A stretch of 55,137 nucleotides of DNA from assembly GCA_021296215.1 (NCBI GenBank), contig JAGWBA010000006.1:1-55137 (forward strand), in the 5' to 3' direction. A program made the position numbers and the translations under genes. The notes below the pieces were generated by a model. It saw only the letters and a program-made list of their open reading frames with translations, was not told the DNA's origin and searched no databases. Each line of letters opens with the position of its first letter. The first letter of the stretch is position 1. Shown here piece by piece: positions 37,295 through 44,747 of the stretch. Origin of the DNA: Flavobacteriales bacterium (GTDB lineage Bacteria > Bacteroidota > Bacteroidia > Flavobacteriales > ECT2AJA-044).

Positions 37295-38686
37295 TTAGTT
37301 TCGGTTCTTAACGATCTGGGCCATCATTTCGGCTTCGATCGCAATAGCGTCGCCGACATAGCCCCTTCCAAACATATGGGCGATCCCTCTACGAATGGGG
37401 GTGATGAGTTTGAGTTTAAAAACGAGAGTGTCGCCTGGAACGATCTTTTTCTTGAATTTAGCCTGGTCGATCTTCATGAAATACGTGGTGTAATTTTCTG
37501 GGTCGGGCACGGTATTCAGTACGAGAATCCCTCCTACTTGAGCCATGGCTTCGATTTGCAACACCCCGGGCATCACGGGTTCTCCGGGAAAGTGCCCTAC
37601 AAAGAAAGGTTCGTTCATAGTCACGTTCTTGACCCCGATCACGTATTCATCAGTAAGTTCAACGATCTTATCGACCAACAAAAAAGGCGGACGGTGAGGT
37701 AGGGTCGCCATGACCTTGTTCACATCGTACAACGGCTCGGCAGAGAAATCAACTACCGGAGCTTTCTTGTCTTGCATTCGGATCTCTGCAGCCAAGAGTT
37801 TCGCGAATTCAGTATTGGCGGTATGCCCGGGTCGAGTGGCGATAATACGGCCTTTGATGGGCTTTCCTATCAAGGTCAAATCACCCAAGACGTCCAATAA
37901 TTTATGACGGGCAGCCTCATTTGGGTGCTCGAGTTCCAGGTTATTCAGGATTCCGGCCTGACTCACGTTGATGTCATCGCGTCCAAAGACCTTTCGCAGT
38001 CGTTTAAGATCTTTTTCGGAGATCTGTTCGTCAATATAAATGATCGCGTTATTGAGGTCACCGCCTTTGATTCGCCCCGCGTCGAGTAGCATGTTGAGCT
38101 CGTGCAAGAAACTAAAGGTACGCGCTCTACTGAATCCGGACTTGAACTCATCGATCTGCTCCATATGCGCGAACTGATTGCGCAGAATCAAGCTATCGAA
38201 GTCAATCATTACGGTAATGGAAAAGTCGTCTGCTGGCATTCCAATGATCTCGACCCCATTCTTTTCATCCGTATACCGAATATTTTCAGTGATCTCGTAG
38301 AAGTCGCGAGGAGCTTCTTGATCTTCGATTCCGACCGATTCCAATGCTTCCAAAAACTCCTTGGCGCTACCGTCGCAAATAGGCGGCTCTTCGGAGTTAA
38401 TGTCGATCAATAGGTTATCAATCTCAAGTCCGGCAATGGCTGCCAACACATGTTCGACCGTTAATACCTGAACGCCTTTTTCCTCAATGGTGGTTCCGCG
38501 ATGGGTATCAACCACGAAACGGCAGCTTGGGTGAACCAATGGCTTTTCTTCGAGATCCGTTCTACGGAAGACGATGCCGTGATTCTCCTTGGCCGGATTA
38601 AAGGTCAATGTAACTTCTTTGCCCGTGTGTAACCCCGCTCCTGAGATCGACACCGGCTTTTTGATGGTATTTTGATTCCCCTTCAT
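37295..38686 (-). CDS. lpxC/fabZ: Fused LpxC deacetylase - FabZ dehydratase
   Basis: A 463-aa bifunctional enzyme. Residues 1-305 are UDP-3-O-acyl-GlcNAc deacetylase: GAGLHTGK start, zinc ligands in LTVEHVLAA and the later HKLLDVLGDL with catalytic histidine in RPGHTANTEF. Residues about 315-463 are (3R)-hydroxyacyl-ACP dehydratase: LPHRPPFLLVD with the catalytic His, then HFPGEPVMPGVLQIEAMAQVGG. The fusion is an established feature of Bacteroidota and links lipid A commitment to fatty acid supply in one polypeptide. It overlaps the lpxD stop as ATGA. Confidence 0.97.
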   Translation of the reverse strand: MKGNQNTIKKPVSISGAGLHTGKEVTLTFNPAKENHGIVFRRTDLEEKPLVHPSCRFVVDTHRGTTIEEKGVQVLTVEHVLAAIAGLEIDNLLIDINSEEPPICDGSAKEFLEALESVGIEDQEAPRDFYEITENIRYTDEKNGVEIIGMPADDFSITVMIDFDSLILRNQFAHMEQIDEFKSGFSRARTFSFLHELNMLLDAGRIKGGDLNNAIIYIDEQISEKDLKRLRKVFGRDDINVSQAGILNNLELEHPNEAARHKLLDVLGDLTLIGKPIKGRIIATRPGHTANTEFAKLLAAEIRMQDKKAPVVDFSAEPLYDVNKVMATLPHRPPFLLVDKIVELTDEYVIGVKNVTMNEPFFVGHFPGEPVMPGVLQIEAMAQVGGILVLNTVPDPENYTTYFMKIDQAKFKKKIVPGDTLVFKLKLITPIRRGIAHMFGRGYVGDAIAIEAEMMAQIVKNRN

Positions 38687-39711
38687 GATTTTTTCTTTTG
38701 CTCGTTCTCGAGTGCTTCGACCCGATCGACCAATTCCGCTAGTTTTCTGAAGTGAATATAAGATTTACGGAAATCCTTCAAATTGAATGCAGGCGAACCC
38801 ATGATGATCTGTCCATCTGGCACACTACTCGATATTCCCGACTGTGCCGCCACCTTCACATTATCGCCGATGGTCAAGTGCCCGGCTACGCCTACTTGCC
38901 CGCCGATCATACAGTTCTTACCCACTTTCACGGATCCGGCAAAACCACACTGCCCGGCGATCACCGTATTTTCACCGATCACACAATTGTGAGCGATTTG
39001 GATCAGGTTGTCGAGTTTAACACCTTTTTGGATCACCGTCGACCCAATGGTAGCACGATCTATGGTCGTATTTGCTCCGATCTCGACATGATCCTCGATG
39101 ACCACGTTCCCGATCTGGGCAACTTTGTCATACGAGTCTTCTCCGTTCGGAGCAAATCCAAATCCGTCTCCACCAATGGTCACTCCTCCGTGCAAACGGC
39201 AGTGGTCTCCGATGATGCAATCGTACTCGATTCGCACTCCGGCGTAAAGGGTGGTTTCTTTACCTATCGTAACGCCTTCTCCAATGTAGCAATGGGGATA
39301 GATCTTGGCTCCGTCACCGATCTTGGCATTGCCCGCAATGTAGGTGTCAGAAGCGATATACACACCTTCACCGATCTCGGCCGAATCGTCGATAAAAGCT
39401 CCTGATTCAACTCCGACCTTCACCTTTCGTTGGCTGTCGTACCAATTCAAAAGGCGCGCAAAACTTTGATAAGCATCGTCTACCTTGATCATCGTAGCCT
39501 GAACCTCCCGTTCGGGTTCAAAATTGCGGTTTACGATGACCACGGAAGACAAAGTGTCGTAGATATACTGAGTGTACTTGGGATTCGCCAGAAAAGTGAG
39601 GGACCTTTCGGTTCCTTCTTCGATTTTAGCAAAGCGATCGACCACTGCATTCGCATTGCCTACCGTTTCACCCTCAAGCACTTCGGCTATTTGTTGCGCC
39701 GTAAATTCCAT
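38683..39711 (-). CDS. lpxD: UDP-3-O-acylglucosamine N-acyltransferase LpxD
   Basis: Third lipid A step: adds the N-linked hydroxyacyl chain. ATG 39711 gives 342 aa beginning MEFTAQQIAEVLEG, matching family N-termini; an ATG at 39816 would lie inside the HD gene. The N-terminal uridine-binding domain is followed by hexapeptide repeats (IGEGVYIASDTYIAGNAKIG) with GGDGFGFAPNGE and IAHNCVIGENTVIAGQ near the catalytic His, then a C-terminal helix. A perfect -7 box lies 5 nt before this ATG. Confidence 0.95.
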   Translation of the reverse strand: MEFTAQQIAEVLEGETVGNANAVVDRFAKIEEGTERSLTFLANPKYTQYIYDTLSSVVIVNRNFEPEREVQATMIKVDDAYQSFARLLNWYDSQRKVKVGVESGAFIDDSAEIGEGVYIASDTYIAGNAKIGDGAKIYPHCYIGEGVTIGKETTLYAGVRIEYDCIIGDHCRLHGGVTIGGDGFGFAPNGEDSYDKVAQIGNVVIEDHVEIGANTTIDRATIGSTVIQKGVKLDNLIQIAHNCVIGENTVIAGQCGFAGSVKVGKNCMIGGQVGVAGHLTIGDNVKVAAQSGISSSVPDGQIIMGSPAFNLKDFRKSYIHFRKLAELVDRVEALENEQKKKS

Positions 39712-39716
39712 TCTGG

Positions 39717-39724
39717 CAAAATTA
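39717..39724 (-). promoter_or_regulatory. -7 box of the lpxD operon
   Basis: Minus-strand TAATTTTG, then CCAGA, then ATG 39711: exact 5-nt spacing, as at three other genes. It sits 7 nt after the HD gene stop, giving the lipid A genes their own promoter and a probable leaderless lpxD mRNA. Confidence 0.58.
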
Positions 39725-39731
39725 GTGTTTT

Positions 39732-40994
39732 TTAGTTCGGCGATTCGGAATACGGTCGACATGACTTCGGATATATCAAATGGTGCTTGGTAACCTGCCC
39801 CTGAAGCGAGCCCCATTGAAGATGATCCGATGCCTCGGTAACGTCTTTCAGACTTCCATCGCGATAAAGTAGTTTTATGGAATCCTTTTTAGGATCGTAT
39901 AAATTATTGGTGATCGAGTCTACATAAACCATATAATCGGCCTCGATCGGCCGGATGTTATACTTCTCGCAAACTTCCGCTTTAAAGTGTTGAATCACGC
40001 GATCCGGGAACGGAGTCGAGGAAAGTTCGATTCTGAACAACCTGCGATCGATCAACGCCGCCGAAAGTCGAGCTAAAATTGGGTCTTCATGTGACTTCCA
40101 TTCCTTGATGCTCGCCATGATGTCCATATCGTCCAAATCCGTGAACTGCTCCAGCAGATCAAAGTCTTTATAGAATTCCTCTGGTCCGATATCAGATGTC
40201 AAGAACACCTTAAATACCTCCGTGGCAAATAAGTTGTGCCCCTGTCGGGTGAGATTCTTGCCTCGACGAAGAATATTCATGAGAATATACTCGGCCACGA
40301 GAACGGTTTTATGTAGATAGACCTGCCAATACATCAATCGACGGGCCACGAGAAACTTCTCCACACTGTATACCGCTTTGGCATCGAGCACCAATTGGTC
40401 GTTGGCAACGTTCAACATCTTCAGAAGGCGCTCGGTACCTACCTGCCCTTCCGATACCCCGCTATAAAAACTATCGCGCCGCAAATAATCGAGACGATCC
40501 ATATCGAGTTGACCCGAAATCAGCTGATGAAGAAACTTTTTCGGATACTCATCCTTAAAAATTTCCATGGCCAAGTTGAGTTTTCCAGGAAAGATCTCGT
40601 TCAATCTTTCCATGATGGCCAAACTGATTCGCTCGTGCTGGACTCCCGGGACAATACAAGTTTCGAGAGCGTGAGAAAAAGGCCCATGCCCGACATCGTG
40701 TAATAAAATCCCAATGTAAACGGCCTCTTCTTCCCTATCCGAAATATCGCAACCTTTAGACCGTAGCACGCTCACGGCCTGTTGCATCAGGTGCATAGCG
40801 CCTAAAGCGTGGTGGAATCGAGTATGGTAAGCTCCGGGGTAGACGAGGTAGGTCAGGCCCAGTTGAGTGATCCTTCTCAATCTTTGGAAGTAAGGATGCT
40901 CAATAAGATCGAAGGTAAGTTCGTTAGGTATGGTAATGAAGCCGTAGATAGGATCGTTGAGGATCTTTTTTTTATTGACACGCGGCTGAGGCAA
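39732..40994 (-). CDS. HD-domain phosphohydrolase (dNTPase-like)
   Basis: A 420-aa cytoplasmic HD-superfamily protein. The N-terminus KKKILNDPIYGFITIPNE and RLRRITQLGLTYLVYPGA lead into the metal-binding H..HD..D set (TRFHHALGAMHLM, LLHDVGHGPFSHALE), then DRLDYLRRDSFYSG. These match dGTPase-like HD hydrolases common in Bacteroidota. Substrate not determined. The only in-frame start before KKKI is a TTG at 40994, giving seven residues ahead of it, consistent with relatives. It is upstream of and same-strand with lpxD. Divergent from porX across 46 nt. Confidence 0.85.
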   Translation of the reverse strand: MPQPRVNKKKILNDPIYGFITIPNELTFDLIEHPYFQRLRRITQLGLTYLVYPGAYHTRFHHALGAMHLMQQAVSVLRSKGCDISDREEEAVYIGILLHDVGHGPFSHALETCIVPGVQHERISLAIMERLNEIFPGKLNLAMEIFKDEYPKKFLHQLISGQLDMDRLDYLRRDSFYSGVSEGQVGTERLLKMLNVANDQLVLDAKAVYSVEKFLVARRLMYWQVYLHKTVLVAEYILMNILRRGKNLTRQGHNLFATEVFKVFLTSDIGPEEFYKDFDLLEQFTDLDDMDIMASIKEWKSHEDPILARLSAALIDRRLFRIELSSTPFPDRVIQHFKAEVCEKYNIRPIEADYMVYVDSITNNLYDPKKDSIKLLYRDGSLKDVTEASDHLQWGSLQGQVTKHHLIYPKSCRPYSESPN

Positions 40995-41010
40995 AGGAAA
41001 AGGCTTTTGC

Positions 41011-41018
41011 TAATTTTG
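41011..41018 (+). promoter_or_regulatory. -7 box upstream of porX
   Basis: TAATTTTG matches TAnnTTTG and ends 22 nt before ATG 41041, in the divergent HD/porX gap. No clear -33 TTTG. Confidence 0.45.
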
Positions 41019-41040
41019 AACACTTAACGCTAAAGCGAAG

Positions 41041-42594
41041 ATGCAAAAAATACGCATTCTGTGGGCAGACGATGAGATCGACTTGCTCAAACCACACATC
41101 ATGTTTTTGGAACAAAAGGGCTACGAGGTCGATACCGTGACCAACGGTGACGATGCTCTGGACCAAATTGACGAGTCGAGCTACGACATCGTTTTTCTCG
41201 ATGAGAATATGCCCGGATTAACGGGACTCGAAACCTTGACGGAGATCAAGGAGAAAGAGGCTAATCTCCCAGTGGTGATGATCACAAAGAGTGAAGAAGA
41301 ATACATCATGGAGGACGCCATTGGCCAAAAGATCTCAGACTACCTCATTAAACCGGTAAATCCGAATCAAATTCTTTTGAGCATCAAAAGAAATCTCGAC
41401 GCCAAAAGGTTGGTCAGTGAAAAAACACAGATCAACTACCAACAGGAATTTCGCAAGATCGGAATGGAGCTGATGGATCTCCGCAACCATGAAGATTGGA
41501 GCGAGATGTACAAAAAGCTGGTTGGCTGGGAGCTCCGCATGGATGAGCTCGACGAAAGCGGCATGCAGGAAATACTGCAAACGCAAAAGACCGAAGCCAA
41601 CCACCTGTTCAGTAAATTCATTGAGGACGAATACGAAGGCTGGCTCAACGATGCCAATACAGACCGTCCCGTTCTCAGTCATGAGCTTTTGAGAAAATAC
41701 CTCATTCCACAGCTGAGCCCGGAGCGCTCGACCTATTTATTCGTGATCGACAACTTGCGCTACGACCAATGGAAGGTGTTGGCACCCATCTTGAGTGAGT
41801 ACTTCGCCGTAGAAGAAGAACACCTCTATTACTCTATTCTGCCCACGGCCACGCAGTTCGCCCGGAATGCTCTTTTCTCCGGACTCATGCCCAGGGAGAT
41901 CCACAAACGATACCCCGAATGGTGGGTTCACGATAATGAGGAAGGCGCTAAGAACGGACACGAGGACGACCTTTTGGGCGAGTTGTTAAAGCGCAGTGGA
42001 AAAGACTACAAGTTCAGCTATCACAAGGTGCTGAGGCTCGACTACGGAAAAAGGCTCGCATCGAACCTCAAAAATTTACAACAAAACGCCTTGAACGTGA
42101 TCGTGTACAACTTCGTGGACATGCTTTCGCATGCTAAGACGGACATGGACATGATCAAGGAATTGGCCGATGACGACAAGGCGTATCGATCCCTGACTTT
42201 GAGCTGGTTCCGAAATTCGCCCCTTCTGGAAATGTTGCGCGATCTGGCCAATACCGATGCTCGCGTATTCATTACCACCGATCACGGAACCATTAATGTT
42301 GGTGAGCCAACCAAGGTAGTTGGTGATCGCGAGGTCAACACGAATTTGAGGTACAAGCAAGGTAAGAACCTATCCTACGAAGGCAAGGACGCGTATGCGG
42401 TCAGTGATCCGGAGTGTATTGGGCTGCCAAAGCCGAATGTGAGCACCAAGTATTTGTTCGCCAAGGATGATCTGTTCTTCGCATATCCGAACAACTACAA
42501 TCACTACGTAAAATACTACCGAAACACCTACCAACACGGTGGCATTTCATTGGAAGAGGTATTGGTTCCATTCGTTGAACTCAGAGCAAAATGA
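41041..42594 (+). CDS. porX: PorX, T9SS two-component regulator with PglZ domain
   Basis: A 517-aa response regulator. The receiver domain (1-125) has the acidic pair WADDE and phospho-acceptor Asp54 in IVFLDENMPG, with ITKSEE and LIKPV completing the fold. The rest is an alkaline-phosphatase-like PglZ domain with metal ligands in VIDNLRYDQW and FITTDHGT. PorX, with PorY, activates T9SS genes or assembly in Porphyromonas gingivalis and Flavobacterium; its PglZ domain is a zinc phosphodiesterase. It probably governs secretion of the adhesins encoded earlier in the window. tsaE overlaps its end as ATGA. Confidence 0.95.
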   Translation: MQKIRILWADDEIDLLKPHIMFLEQKGYEVDTVTNGDDALDQIDESSYDIVFLDENMPGLTGLETLTEIKEKEANLPVVMITKSEEEYIMEDAIGQKISDYLIKPVNPNQILLSIKRNLDAKRLVSEKTQINYQQEFRKIGMELMDLRNHEDWSEMYKKLVGWELRMDELDESGMQEILQTQKTEANHLFSKFIEDEYEGWLNDANTDRPVLSHELLRKYLIPQLSPERSTYLFVIDNLRYDQWKVLAPILSEYFAVEEEHLYYSILPTATQFARNALFSGLMPREIHKRYPEWWVHDNEEGAKNGHEDDLLGELLKRSGKDYKFSYHKVLRLDYGKRLASNLKNLQQNALNVIVYNFVDMLSHAKTDMDMIKELADDDKAYRSLTLSWFRNSPLLEMLRDLANTDARVFITTDHGTINVGEPTKVVGDREVNTNLRYKQGKNLSYEGKDAYAVSDPECIGLPKPNVSTKYLFAKDDLFFAYPNNYNHYVKYYRNTYQHGGISLEEVLVPFVELRAK

Positions 42595-43001
42595 GGTTCG
42601 AGGTCCGGGACGAGTCCGAGTTACTGAATGTCGCTGAGAAAATTCTGGACCAGACGCCGTATCCACTCATGGCATTCTACGGCGAAATGGGTGCCGGAAA
42701 AACGACCTTGATCAAGGCATTTTGCCTTGTCTTGAACTGCGCAGAAGAAGCCAGTAGCCCTACTTTTAGAATTGTGAACGAGTACCTAAGTGGTAACGGG
42801 GAACCGGTATATCATTTTGATTTTTACCGCCTGGACGACGCGGAAGAAGCGTTGGACTTCGGAATTGAAGAGTATTGGGATAGCGGTCATCTATGCCTGA
42901 TGGAATGGCCGGAGTGCGTGATGGCCTTCCTGCCGCAGGCAGTAACAGTAATTCGGATAGAAGTCGTAAATTCTACACGGATTATTGAAATGGAGACGTA
43001 A
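42591..43001 (+). CDS. tsaE: TsaE, tRNA t6A biosynthesis ATPase
   Basis: A 136-aa P-loop ATPase required with TsaB/TsaD for N6-threonylcarbamoyl adenosine at tRNA position 37. Walker A is YGEMGAGKTTLIKAF, followed by SSPTFRIVNEY and VYHFDFYRL with the conserved acidic/aromatic residues, and LCLMEWPE. Full length. It overlaps porX (ATGA) and ald (TAATG), so the three genes are tightly coupled. Confidence 0.94.
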   Translation: MRFEVRDESELLNVAEKILDQTPYPLMAFYGEMGAGKTTLIKAFCLVLNCAEEASSPTFRIVNEYLSGNGEPVYHFDFYRLDDAEEALDFGIEEYWDSGHLCLMEWPECVMAFLPQAVTVIRIEVVNSTRIIEMET

Positions 43002-44218
43002 TGGCAGGAAACCAACCCCAATTCCTCAGTTTTTCATCGGAAACGTTGTTGCCGCAGGAGGAGAGGCTCGAGGTCGGGCGCAAGAAGAAGGATCTTTTTA
43101 TCGGTATTCCGAAGGAGACCGAATACATGGAGCGGCGAATTGCTTTGGCTCCCGATGCCGTGGAGGTATTGGTGCGAAATGGCCATCGGGTTCGCGTGGA
43201 GACAGGGGCGGGTGCCGATGCCAGTTTTAGCGATCAGGACTACAGCGATTCGGGGGCCGAGATTTGCTACGAACCGAAGAAGATCTTTGAGGCTCAGACC
43301 ATCCTGAAGGTACATCCGCCCACTTTAAAGGAGATCGAACTACTACACAGCAAGCAAACGCTCATAAGCGCTTTGCAGCTGAAGATCCAAGACGATCGCT
43401 ATTTCAAGGCCCTGATGAACAAGCACGTTTCGGCTATTGCCTTTGACTATATGATGGACGATGACGGTATTATGCCAGTGGTGCGCTCCATGAGTGAGAT
43501 CGCGGGGAATACGGCCATCTTGATCGCGGCGGAGCTTATGAGCAATGCCAACAACGGAAAGGGCTTGATGTTGGGAGGAATCAGCGGTGTGGGTCCGACC
43601 GATGTGGTGATCCTCGGCGCCGGTACGGTTGGCGAATTCGCATGCCGTGCCGCCATTGGACTGGGTGCTCAGGTAAAGGTTTTTGATAAAAGTTTGACGC
43701 GCTTGCGTCGCCTTCAAAACGACCTTCATCAACGTATCGCCACGAGCGTGGTACAGCCAAAGGTTTTGGAAAAGGCCCTCAAGCGGACCGATGTGGTGAT
43801 CGGGGCCATTAGGGCCGACGAGGGGCGAACCCCGTGTATCGTTACCGAAGAAATGGTTCAGCAAATGAAGGCCGGTTCGGTCGTGGTCGATGTAAGCATT
43901 GACCAAGGCGGTTGTTTCGAGACCTCGGAGATCACTACCCACGAGAAACCAACCTATCGAAAGTACGACGTGATCCACTACGGTGTGCCGAACATTGCGA
44001 GTCGTGTGGCTCGCACGGCCAGCCTGAGTTTGAGCAATATATTCATGCCCATTCTCATGAGTGCCGGGGAGCAAGGTGGAATCGACGCCATGCTCCGATT
44101 CAATAAAGGATTGCGTCACGGGCTCTACATGTACAATGGGGTTCTCACGAACAAGGGCATTGGCGAATGGTACAAACTTCCTTGGAAGAACCTCGACCTT
44201 TTGCTCGCCGCACTGTAA
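43001..44218 (+). CDS. ald: Alanine dehydrogenase
   Basis: A 405-aa NAD-dependent dehydrogenase (L-alanine to pyruvate and ammonia). The AlaDH/PNT N-domain begins GIPKETEYMERRIALAPDAV, with Lys in LKVHPP. The Rossmann fold has VVILGAGTVGEFACRAA, and the end carries HYGVPNIASRVARTAS. It is longer than the 370-aa bacterial type by an N-terminal extension (about 25 residues) that is common in flavobacterial sequences. Last of the overlapping porX-tsaE-ald set. Confidence 0.92.
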   Translation: MAGNQPQFLSFSSETLLPQEERLEVGRKKKDLFIGIPKETEYMERRIALAPDAVEVLVRNGHRVRVETGAGADASFSDQDYSDSGAEICYEPKKIFEAQTILKVHPPTLKEIELLHSKQTLISALQLKIQDDRYFKALMNKHVSAIAFDYMMDDDGIMPVVRSMSEIAGNTAILIAAELMSNANNGKGLMLGGISGVGPTDVVILGAGTVGEFACRAAIGLGAQVKVFDKSLTRLRRLQNDLHQRIATSVVQPKVLEKALKRTDVVIGAIRADEGRTPCIVTEEMVQQMKAGSVVVDVSIDQGGCFETSEITTHEKPTYRKYDVIHYGVPNIASRVARTASLSLSNIFMPILMSAGEQGGIDAMLRFNKGLRHGLYMYNGVLTNKGIGEWYKLPWKNLDLLLAAL

Positions 44219-44233
44219 GGGTTCGTACCTTTG
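44200..44233 (+). promoter_or_regulatory. Promoter of the DUF4258 gene
   Basis: TTTG (44200-44203), 22 nt, TACCTTTG (44226-44233). The -33 lies in the end of ald. Start TTG 44251 follows 17 nt later. Confidence 0.5.
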
Positions 44234-44250
44234 CCCGAAATCTACTTTCA

Positions 44251-44643
44251 TTGAAACTTATTCAGCGATTCAAGTACTACGGTGTTGGATTCATTTTGGG
44301 TGCCGGACTAGTATACGCCCTTTTTGGGCAGCGGACGGACATCTCGTGTAACTACTTTCCAAATGCTCGGGTCTTGAGCCACCTTCGGCAAGGAACTGTG
44401 GAATATTCCGATTCGGCGGCTTGCAAGATCGAATGCATGGAGCTCGATTCAACGGCTATGGCCGGATTCTGGTGGTACGGAGACGTGGACTTTAGAGCCA
44501 GTGACCCTCGTCGCGAGCCGTTTGGCCGTTATAGCATAGAACACGCGGACCTTGCAATTCATGTTTTGGTCGAAAATCGAGATTCCATCTCTTTCGTTCT
44601 GGATATCACGGGAAACAATGTAAAAGAGTGTGATTGCCCATAA
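44251..44643 (+). CDS. DUF4258-like membrane-anchored protein
   Basis: A 130-aa protein starting at TTG 44251; a longer in-frame ATG (44167) lies within ald and upstream of the promoter box. Residues 3-25 form one membrane helix (YYGVGFILGAGLVYALFG). The following domain has CNYFPNARVLSHLRQG and ends in ECDC. The pattern matches a family of Bacteroidota proteins annotated with DUF4258. Function unknown. A strong terminator follows. Confidence 0.65.
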   Translation: MKLIQRFKYYGVGFILGAGLVYALFGQRTDISCNYFPNARVLSHLRQGTVEYSDSAACKIECMELDSTAMAGFWWYGDVDFRASDPRREPFGRYSIEHADLAIHVLVENRDSISFVLDITGNNVKECDCP

Positions 44644-44663
44644 AACTGGCAACGGGACCTTTG

Positions 44664-44679
44664 TAATTATTAATAATTA
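44664..44679. promoter_or_regulatory. 16-bp perfect A/T palindrome
   Basis: TAATTATT followed by its exact complement AATAATTA, immediately before the terminator. It could be an operator or add to the RNA 3' structure. Low complexity weakens the case. Confidence 0.3.
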
Positions 44680-44681
44680 TT

Positions 44682-44714
44682 TGGCAACCCAAAGCTGGGT
44701 TGCCATTTTTTTTT
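44682..44714 (+). terminator. Strong intrinsic terminator after the porX-DUF4258 region
   Basis: TGGCAACCCA (44682-44691), loop AAGC, TGGGTTGCCA (44696-44705), then nine T residues (44706-44714). Perfect 10-bp stem with U-tract, the clearest intrinsic terminator in the window. Confidence 0.95.
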
Positions 44715-44747
44715 AGTTTTAAGGAGCCATTAACCAATGCGCCACTC

